A stretch of DNA of 64,000 nucleotides from Sinomonas cyclohexanicum (GTDB taxonomy: Bacteria > Actinomycetota > Actinomycetes > Actinomycetales > Micrococcaceae). Below the pieces are notes generated by a model. The model did no database searches, was not told the DNA's origin, and worked only from the letters and a program-made list of their open reading frames with translations. The DNA lies in the NCBI RefSeq assembly GCF_020886775.1, contig NZ_AP024525.1, positions 1,922,001 to 1,986,000 of the forward strand, in the 5' to 3' direction. Within the stretch, counting starts at the first letter, position 1. Every line of letters starts with the position of its first letter. A program made the position numbers and the translations under genes. Shown one piece after another: positions 58,601 through 64,000 of this stretch.

Positions 58601-60268
58601 CAGCTCATGGCCCAGAAGGTCTACCCGTGGGTCGCACGGACACGCCACTCGACCCCGGGCGTCGCCCTCATCTCGCCCCCGCCGCACCACGACATCTACT
58701 CGATCGAGGACCTCGCGCAGCTGATCTACGACTGCAAGCGTGCCAACCCCAAGGCCCGTGTGCACGTCAAGCTCGTCTCCGAGGTAGGCATCGGCACGGT
58801 CGCCGCGGGCGTGACCAAGGCGAAGGCCGACGTCGTGCTCGTCTCGGGGCACGACGGCGGTACCGGTGCCTCGCCGCTGAACTCGCTCAAGCACGCGGGC
58901 GTCCCGTGGGAGCTCGGCCTCGCCGAGACCCAGCAGACGCTCATGCTCAACGGGCTGCGGGACCGCGTCGTCGTCCAGGTCGACGGCCAGCTCAAGACGG
59001 GGCGCGACGTCGTGATCGCGGCGCTCCTGGGCGCCGAGGAGTACGGCTTCGCGACCACCGCGCTCGTCGTGTCGGGCTGCATCATGATGCGCGTCTGCCA
59101 CCTCGACACATGCCCGGTCGGCGTGGCCACCCAGAACCCGGAGCTGCGCTCCCGCTTCACGGGCAAGCCCGAGTTCGTGGTCAACTTCTTCGAGTTTGTC
59201 GCCGAGGAGATCCGGGAGCACCTCGCCGCGCTCGGCTTCCGCTCGATCGAGGAGGCCATCGGCCACTCGGAGGTGCTCGAGACCCGCGACGCGATCGAGC
59301 ACTGGAAGGCCGAGGGCCTCGACCTCTCGCCGATCCTGTCGGGCCTCGATTTCGACGAGGACGCCCCGCTGCGCAACATGACCGGCCAGAACCACGAGCT
59401 CGAGAAGCACTTCGACGTGCAGCTCATCGAGCTCGCAGCCGAGGCGCTCCGCGACCGGACCCCGGTCAAGATCAGCCTCCCGGTGGTCAACACGGACCGC
59501 TCGGTCGGGACGATGCTCGGCTACAACGTCACGAAGACCTTCGGGATCGAGACGCTCGGCACCGACACGATCGATGTGACCCTGACGGGGACCGCGGGCC
59601 AGTCCCTCGGCGCGTTCCTGCCGGCAGGCGTCACGCTGCGCCTCTTCGGCGATTCGAACGACTATGTCGGCAAGGGCCTCTCGGGCGGGCGCATCATCGT
59701 CCGGCCGGCCCGCACGAACGTGTTCCCCGCCGAGCACAACGTGATCGCGGGCAACGTGATCGGCTACGGCGCCACGGGCGGCGAGATGTTCCTGCGCGGT
59801 CAGGTGGGTGAGCGGTTCCTCGTGCGCAACTCGGGCGCGACGGCGGTCGTCGAGGGCATCGGCGACCACGGCTGCGAGTACATGACCGGCGGGCAGGCAC
59901 TGATCCTGGGCCGGACGGGCCGGAACTTCGGCGCTGGCATGTCCGGCGGCACGGCGTTCGTGCTGGACCTCAAGCCGGAGCGCGTCAACAAGCAGGCGCT
60001 CGACTCCGGCGAGCTCGCGCTCATCGAGCTCGACGACGAGGACCGCGACATTGTGCGCAACCTGCTCGTGAAGCACATCGAGGAGACCGACTCCGCTCTC
60101 GCGCAGCGGCTCCTCGACAACTTCGACGACACCGCGGCCAGGATCACCAAGGTCCTCCCGCGCGACTATGCAGCTGTGCTGCAGACCCGTCTGGGCGCCC
60201 TCGAGGAGGGCCTCGACCCTGACGGTGAAGAAGTTTGGTCTCGCATCCTGGAGGTGACCGGTGGCTGA
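55649..60268 (+). CDS. gltB: Glutamate synthase large subunit
   Basis: Transfers the amide of glutamine to 2-oxoglutarate. Of 1539 residues the first about 41 are a propeptide; the class II amidotransferase nucleophile is Cys42 in [10 protein letters not shown]. The FMN/synthase domain follows, with [38 protein letters not shown] and [11 protein letters not shown]. The [3Fe-4S] cysteines are in [16 protein letters not shown]. The C-terminal beta-helix domain starts near residue 1270. AGGAGGAAGG lies upstream of the ATG. It overlaps gltD by 8 bases. Confidence 0.97.
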   Translation: MTHPTHGSAEQESERVLSPFRRFSALPPSQGLYSADAEKDACGLAIVATLRGEAGHDIVDAALHALRALEHRGAVGADEGTGDGAGLLTQVPDAFFRAVVDFELPAAGQYAVGIAFLPTEAREAGAARAGIESLAEAEGLTVLGWRSVPVVAELVGAMARACMPRFEQPFFASASGEELERNDLDGRVWRIRKRAQNKHGVYFPSLSSRTIVYKGMLTTAQLEPFYPDLSDDRFATKLAIVHSRFSTNTFPSWPLAQPFRTIAHNGEINTVKGNRNWMRARQSQLNSPLLGDAPEELFPICTPGASDSASFDEVAELLWLSGRPITHSIMMMIPEAWENHVSMDPARRAFYEYHSLLMEPWDGPAAVSFTDGTVVGATLDRNGLRPCRYWVTEDGLVVFASEVGVIDIEPANVVKKGRVSPGKMFVVDTEAGRIIDDEEVKAEIAGTNPWAEWVAENVIRLADLPEREHVIHTPQSVNVRQRTFGYTQEELRILVGPMARTGAEPIGAMGTDTPVAVLSKRPRLLFDYFVQSFAQVTNPPLDAIREELVTSLNGAIGPNGNLLSTRRVSEKQVILPFPVINNDQLAKISNMEAESGDHAGERIAVKIRGLYRPEGGEAALRSRLTEICEQVSGAINRGVQYVVLSDRDSNAQWAPIPSLLLLSAVHHHLLRSANRTKTALVVEAGDVREVHHVAVLLGYGASAVNPYLAMESVEELIRSGELPGVTPEDGVYNLIKGLGKGVLKIMSKMGISTVASYCGAQTFEALGLSQDLVDEFFAGTHSQLGGVGLDVIAAEVAARHEMAYPSSGIEQPHRPLLGGGEYQWRRDGEPHLFNPETVFRLQHSTRERRYDVFKAYTKGIDDQSENLMTLRGLLKFKEGVRPAVPIEEVEPVSEIVKRFSTGAMSYGSISKEAHETLAIAMNRLGAKSNTGEGGEDVDRLLDPERRSAIKQVASGRFGVTSLYLTNATDIQIKMAQGAKPGEGGQLMAQKVYPWVARTRHSTPGVALISPPPHHDIYSIEDLAQLIYDCKRANPKARVHVKLVSEVGIGTVAAGVTKAKADVVLVSGHDGGTGASPLNSLKHAGVPWELGLAETQQTLMLNGLRDRVVVQVDGQLKTGRDVVIAALLGAEEYGFATTALVVSGCIMMRVCHLDTCPVGVATQNPELRSRFTGKPEFVVNFFEFVAEEIREHLAALGFRSIEEAIGHSEVLETRDAIEHWKAEGLDLSPILSGLDFDEDAPLRNMTGQNHELEKHFDVQLIELAAEALRDRTPVKISLPVVNTDRSVGTMLGYNVTKTFGIETLGTDTIDVTLTGTAGQSLGAFLPAGVTLRLFGDSNDYVGKGLSGGRIIVRPARTNVFPAEHNVIAGNVIGYGATGGEMFLRGQVGERFLVRNSGATAVVEGIGDHGCEYMTGGQALILGRTGRNFGAGMSGGTAFVLDLKPERVNKQALDSGELALIELDDEDRDIVRNLLVKHIEETDSALAQRLLDNFDDTAARITKVLPRDYAAVLQTRLGALEEGLDPDGEEVWSRILEVTGG

Positions 60269-61721
60269 CCCACGCGGATTCCTGAAGACCCGGCAGCGTG
60301 AGACGCAGCCACGGCGACCCGTTCCCGTCCGCATCATGGACTGGAAGGAAGTGTACGAGGCGCGCCAGGAGGGCACGGTCCTCAGGCGTCAGGCGTCCCG
60401 CTGCATGGACTGCGGCGTGCCGTTCTGCCACCACGGCTGCCCGCTCGGGAACCTCATTCCCGAGTGGAATGACCTGACGCGGCGCGGCATGGGCCAGGAC
60501 GCCTCGGAGCGCCTGCACGCCACGAACAACTTCCCGGAGTTCACGGGCCGACTGTGCCCCGCTCCGTGCGAGACCGCGTGCGTGCTCGGCATCAACCAGC
60601 CGGCCGTCACGATCAAGCAGATCGAGGTCTCGATCGCCGAGGAGGCGTTCGACGAGGGCTGGATCGAGCCGCTCCCGCCGGCGCGCCTGACGGGCAAGAC
60701 GGTCGCCGTCGTGGGCTCCGGCCCCGCGGGCCTGGCCGCCGCACAGCAGCTGACCCGGATCGGGCACACCGTGGCCGTCTACGAGCGTGACGACCGGATC
60801 GGTGGGCTCATGCGGTACGGCATCCCGGACTTCAAGATGGAGAAGGACGTCATCGACCGGCGTCTGGCGCAGATGCAGGCCGAGGGAACGCGCTTCCGCA
60901 CCGGCGTGAACGTGGGCAAGGACGTCAGCTGGGACCAGCTGCGCCGCCGCTACGACGCCGTGGTGATCGCGACCGGTGCCATGGTTCCACGCGACCTCCC
61001 GATCCCCGGCCGCCACCTGGCCGGCGTCCACTTCGCGATGGACTACCTCGTCCAGTCGAACCACGCAACGGCGGGCGACACGGTCATCGACCAGATCGAC
61101 GCACGGGGCAAGCACGTCGTCATCCTCGGCGGCGGCGACACGGGCGCGGACTGCATCGGAACCGCGCACCGCCAGCAGGCGGCCTCCGTGACGACGCTGG
61201 CCATCGGCAAGCAGCCCCCCACCGAGCGCCCGGCGCACCAGCCGTGGCCGATGTTCCCGAACCTGTTCGAGGTCGCCACGGCCCATGAGGAGGGCGGTGA
61301 GCGGACGTACCTCGCCTCGACCGTCGAGTTCGTGGGGGAGAACGGCAGGCTCGCGGGCATCAAGGTCGCCGAGACGGAGTATGTCGACGGCAAGCGCCTG
61401 CCCAAGGCCGGCACCGAGCGCATCATCCCGGCCGACCTCGTGTTCCTCGCGCTCGGCTTCACCGGCGCCGAGCCGGCGGGCATCACCGAGCAGGTCAGCG
61501 CCCCCTTCGACGACCGCGGGAACGTGGCCCGCGACGCGGACTACATGACCGAGGTCCCGGGCGTCTTCGTCGCGGGGGACGCCGGCCGGGGCCAGTCGCT
61601 CATCGTGTGGGCGATCGCCGAGGGCCGCGCGGCCGCCGCGGCCGTGGACCGGCACCTCATGGGCTCCACGATCCTGCCCGCGCCGGTTGCGCCGACGGAC
61701 CGCGCCATTACGGTCCTCTGA
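60261..61721 (+). CDS. gltD: Glutamate synthase small subunit
   Basis: NADPH-oxidising electron-entry subunit of glutamate synthase. The 486 residues have two [4Fe-4S] cysteine sets ([17 protein letters not shown] and [12 protein letters not shown]), the FAD motif [15 protein letters not shown] and the NADPH motif [14 protein letters not shown], with [17 protein letters not shown] near the end. The GTG start overlaps the gltB stop by 8 bases. Confidence 0.97.
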   Translation: MADPRGFLKTRQRETQPRRPVPVRIMDWKEVYEARQEGTVLRRQASRCMDCGVPFCHHGCPLGNLIPEWNDLTRRGMGQDASERLHATNNFPEFTGRLCPAPCETACVLGINQPAVTIKQIEVSIAEEAFDEGWIEPLPPARLTGKTVAVVGSGPAGLAAAQQLTRIGHTVAVYERDDRIGGLMRYGIPDFKMEKDVIDRRLAQMQAEGTRFRTGVNVGKDVSWDQLRRRYDAVVIATGAMVPRDLPIPGRHLAGVHFAMDYLVQSNHATAGDTVIDQIDARGKHVVILGGGDTGADCIGTAHRQQAASVTTLAIGKQPPTERPAHQPWPMFPNLFEVATAHEEGGERTYLASTVEFVGENGRLAGIKVAETEYVDGKRLPKAGTERIIPADLVFLALGFTGAEPAGITEQVSAPFDDRGNVARDADYMTEVPGVFVAGDAGRGQSLIVWAIAEGRAAAAAVDRHLMGSTILPAPVAPTDRAITVL

Positions 61722-61731
61722 TCCACATCGA

Positions 61732-61757
61732 GGGGGCGGGCCCGTGGGCCCGCCCCC
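61732..61757 (+). terminator. Terminator of gltBD
   Basis: A perfect 12-bp stem (GGGGGCGGGCCC and complement) closed by a GT dinucleotide, 10 bases after the gltD stop. Confidence 0.8.
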
Positions 61758-61817
61758 GGCCGTATCGCGGCCCACGCTGTTCACCCCTGAAGAAACCGCA
61801 GTCCACCACTTCACACC

Positions 61818-61823
61818 TAGGGT
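61818..61823 (+). promoter_or_regulatory. -10 box of pyk (leaderless)
   Basis: TAGGGT ends 6 bases before the ATG at 61830. No ribosome binding site is present. Confidence 0.5.
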
Positions 61824-61829
61824 AGGTAC

Positions 61830-63338
61830 ATGAGACGCGCGAAGATTGTGGCCACATTCGGCCCTGCCATCTCCAGCTACGAGAACACCGTGGCGGTCAT
61901 CCAGGCGGGCGTCGACGTAGCCCGCATGAACATGAGCCACGGCGACCATTCCGTGCACGACGCCACCTACGAGAACGTCCGCAAGGCGGCCACCGAGCTC
62001 GGCAAGGCCGTGGGCATCATGGCGGATCTCCAGGGCCCCAAGATCCGTCTGGGCCGCTTCGTGGACGGGCCGCACGAGCTCGCCGTGGGGGACGTCTTCA
62101 CCATCACGACCGAGGACGTGCCCGGCACGAAGGACATCTGCTCGACGACCCTGAAGTCCCTCACCGAGGACGTCAAGGTGGGGGACGCCCTCCTCATCGA
62201 CGACGGCAAGGTTGCGCTGCGCGCCACCGCGGTCGACGACGTCAAGGTCACCACCGAGGTGACCGTCGGAGGCAAGGTGTCGAATAACAAGGGCATCAAC
62301 CTTCCCGGTGTTGCGGTCAACGTCCCCGCGCTGAGCGAGAAGGACGAAGTCGACCTCCGTTGGGCGCTGAAGCGGGGCGTCGACTTCGTGGCCCTCTCGT
62401 TCGTGCGCGACGCGCGCGACGTCGAACGGGTCCACGCGATCATGGACGAGGAGGGCCGGAGGGTCCCCGTGATCGCCAAGATCGAGAAGCCCCAGGCCGT
62501 TGACCAGCTCCACGAGATCATCGACGCGTTCGACGCCATCATGGTGGCGCGCGGCGATCTCGGCGTCGAGCTTCCTCTCGAGCAGGTTCCTCTCGTGCAG
62601 AAGCGTGCGGTCGAGCTCGCGCGCCGCTGGGCGAAGCCGGTGATCGTCGCGACCCAGGTGCTCGAATCGATGATCGAGAACCCGCGCCCGACCCGCGCTG
62701 AGGCCTCGGACTGCGCGAACGCGGTGCTCGACGGCGCCGACGCGGTCATGCTCTCGGGCGAGACGAGCGTGGGCGCGTACCCGATCGAGACCGTCAAGAC
62801 GATGGCGAAGATCATCGAGTCCACTGAGGAGCACGGGCTCGAGCGCGTGCCGCCGCTCGGCTCCCAGCCCAAGACCCGTGGCGGTGCGATCACCCGCGCG
62901 GCCGTGGTGATCGCGGACCAGCTGGACGCGAAGTACATCTGCACGTTCACCCAGTCCGGTGACTCGGCGCGCCGCTTGAGCCGTCTGCGCCCGCAGAAGC
63001 CGGTCTTCGCGTTTACACCGCTCACCTCGACGCTGAACATCCTCAGCCTGTGCTGGGGGATCCAGCCGCGCATGGTGGACTTCGCGGCGCACACGGACCA
63101 GATGATCGCGCAGGTCGACGAGTACCTGCTCCGCGCCGGCCTCGCGACGCCGAACGACCTCGTGGTCGTGGCCGCGGGCTCCCCGCCCGGAGTGGCCGGC
63201 TCGACCAACGCCCTCCGCGTCCACAAGGTCGGCGACCTCGCAGATGCCGGCCAGCTGCTCGACGGCGCCCCCGCGCCGGCGCGCGAGCAGGTCGGCCCGT
63301 GGCCGCTGCCGACGGAGCCGAGGCGCCACAAGCTCTAG
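61830..63338 (+). CDS. pyk: Pyruvate kinase
   Basis: Final glycolytic step: phosphoenolpyruvate and ADP to pyruvate and ATP. The 502 residues contain VDVARMNMSHGDHSVH, LQGPKIRLGRF, the active-site VPVIAKIEKPQAVDQL (catalytic Lys and Glu) and MVARGDLGVELPLEQVP. The C-terminal domain (about 380-500) is the allosteric part. Length is normal, and it is separated from gltBD by a terminator, so it is expressed alone. Confidence 0.96.
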   Translation: MRRAKIVATFGPAISSYENTVAVIQAGVDVARMNMSHGDHSVHDATYENVRKAATELGKAVGIMADLQGPKIRLGRFVDGPHELAVGDVFTITTEDVPGTKDICSTTLKSLTEDVKVGDALLIDDGKVALRATAVDDVKVTTEVTVGGKVSNNKGINLPGVAVNVPALSEKDEVDLRWALKRGVDFVALSFVRDARDVERVHAIMDEEGRRVPVIAKIEKPQAVDQLHEIIDAFDAIMVARGDLGVELPLEQVPLVQKRAVELARRWAKPVIVATQVLESMIENPRPTRAEASDCANAVLDGADAVMLSGETSVGAYPIETVKTMAKIIESTEEHGLERVPPLGSQPKTRGGAITRAAVVIADQLDAKYICTFTQSGDSARRLSRLRPQKPVFAFTPLTSTLNILSLCWGIQPRMVDFAAHTDQMIAQVDEYLLRAGLATPNDLVVVAAGSPPGVAGSTNALRVHKVGDLADAGQLLDGAPAPAREQVGPWPLPTEPRRHKL

Positions 63339-63349
63339 GCGCTGCTCAC

Positions 63350-63390
63350 GCGCGAAGGGCGGCACCCCACCGGGGTGCCGCCCTTCGCGC
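63350..63390. terminator. Bidirectional terminator between pyk and the response regulator
   Basis: A perfect 19-bp stem (arm starting GCGCGAAGGGCGGCACCCC) closed by an ACC loop lies between the two convergent stop codons. It is the strongest hairpin in the window. Confidence 0.9.
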
Positions 63391-63406
63391 GCTGTGACGA
63401 GTGCGG

Positions 63407-64000
63407 TCAGCTGACCTGGTTGATGATGGTCTCCGCGACCTCGCGCATGCTCAGCCGGCGGTCCATGGACGTCTTCTGGATCCACCGGAACGCCTCCGGC
63501 TCCGTCAGGCCCATCTTCGTGATGAGCAGGCTCTTGGCCCGCTCGACGAGCTTGCGGGTGGCGAACTGCTCCTTGAGGTCCGTCACCTCGGACTCGAGCG
63601 CCTTGATCTCCTCGTGGCGGGAGAGCGCGATCTCGAGGGCCGGGACGAGGTCGTTCGGCGTGAACGGCTTGACCACGTAGGCCATGGCGCCGGCGTCGCG
63701 GGCGCGCTCGACGAGCTCCTTCTGGCTGAACGCGGTGAGGAGCACGACCGGGGCGATGCGGGCCCTGACGATCTTCTCCGCGGCCGTGATCCCGTCCATC
63801 ACGGGCATCTTGACGTCCATCAGCACGAGGTCGGGCTTGAGTTCCTCGGCGAGCTCGACGGCGCGCTGGCCGTTGTCCGCCTCGCCGACCACCTCGTAGC
63901 CCTCGCCCCGGAGGATCTCGATGATGTCGAGGCGGATGAGGGTCTCGTCCTCGGCGACGACGACGCGGCGCGCTGGCGCGGTCGCTGTGTTCTCACCGGC
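63407..64000 (-). CDS. ANTAR-domain response regulator (5' end outside window)
   Basis: An RNA-binding response regulator of the PdtaR/AmiR-NasT type; the gene continues past the window edge, so the first residues are missing. The receiver domain has VVVAEDETLIRLDII, the phospho-acceptor Asp in LVLMDVKMPVMDG, and the Lys in VVKPFTPNDL. A helical linker (EIKALESEVTDLKEQF) leads to the ANTAR domain with RAKSLLITKMGLTEPEAFRWIQK and the MREVAETIINQ end. Such proteins act by antitermination. The usual partner, a histidine kinase, is not in view. Confidence 0.95.
   Translation of the reverse strand, partial: AGENTATAPARRVVVAEDETLIRLDIIEILRGEGYEVVGEADNGQRAVELAEELKPDLVLMDVKMPVMDGITAAEKIVRARIAPVVLLTAFSQKELVERARDAGAMAYVVKPFTPNDLVPALEIALSRHEEIKALESEVTDLKEQFATRKLVERAKSLLITKMGLTEPEAFRWIQKTSMDRRLSMREVAETIINQVS

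Noticed and set aside
57413-63485. Very long minus-strand frames opposite gltB, gltD and pyk
   Set aside because: They follow from the third-position GC bias of the coding strand. The sense genes have complete catalytic motifs, while the antisense products have none.

Overview
The window is about 70% G+C with dense, tightly overlapping genes. It looks like core chromosome of an actinobacterium of the Micrococcaceae (Arthrobacter/Sinomonas type). Supporting signs are the gene neighbourhoods (dut with DUF3093/DUF4193/DUF3710/DUF3159 genes, acnA-dxs, DUF3000-RNase D, hisE-hisG-hisF, trpE-TIGR02234-HGxxPAAW-trpC-trpB-trpA, pyk beside an ANTAR response regulator), many GTG/TTG starts, and many genes with a -10 box (TAnnnT) only 6-7 bases before the start codon (leaderless mRNAs). 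I see no phage, transposon, plasmid or CRISPR signature and no obvious new defence or biosynthetic system.

Layout. 1-8 kb: small conserved actinobacterial proteins, dUTPase, a paired TrkA-type potassium-channel regulator, an APC permease and a TrmA-like RNA methyltransferase. 8-14 kb: aconitase with a palindromic operator candidate, then dxs and two small co-transcribed genes. 14-20 kb: aldo/keto reductase, nucleoside hydrolase and a complete ECF transporter (S, T and a fused double ATPase with complementary degenerate ATP sites). 20-30 kb (mostly minus strand): thiolase plus 3-hydroxyacyl-CoA dehydrogenase for beta-oxidation, RNase D, threonine aldolase, SDR, DUF6421 and MsrB. 30-36 kb: stress protein, hydrolase, YbaK, SufE, sulfurtransferase, ZapE and an orphan antitoxin-like gene. 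35.8-36.9 kb: a seven-locus tRNA operon on the minus strand with one decayed copy, and a separate plus-strand tRNA-Val. 37-42 kb: def-fmt-rsmB-rpe translation/metabolism operon. 41.7-46 kb: FMN riboswitch, a truncated RibM/PnuC-like remnant and the full riboflavin pathway (ribD, riboflavin synthase, ribB, ribA, ribH). 46-55 kb: histidine and tryptophan biosynthesis. 55-64 kb: gltB-gltD glutamate synthase, pyruvate kinase and an ANTAR response regulator cut by the window edge.

The most noteworthy observations are three indel-type lesions (hisG, a TIGR03085-like gene and one tRNA-Gly copy that differs from its sister by 20 deleted bases and no substitutions), the remnant transporter behind the FMN riboswitch, the asymmetric ECF ATPase, and operator or leader structures before acnA, the fatty-acid thiolase and gltB. 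The lesions could be assembly errors as easily as biology. Any metabolic reading of histidine auxotrophy should wait for raw-read confirmation.
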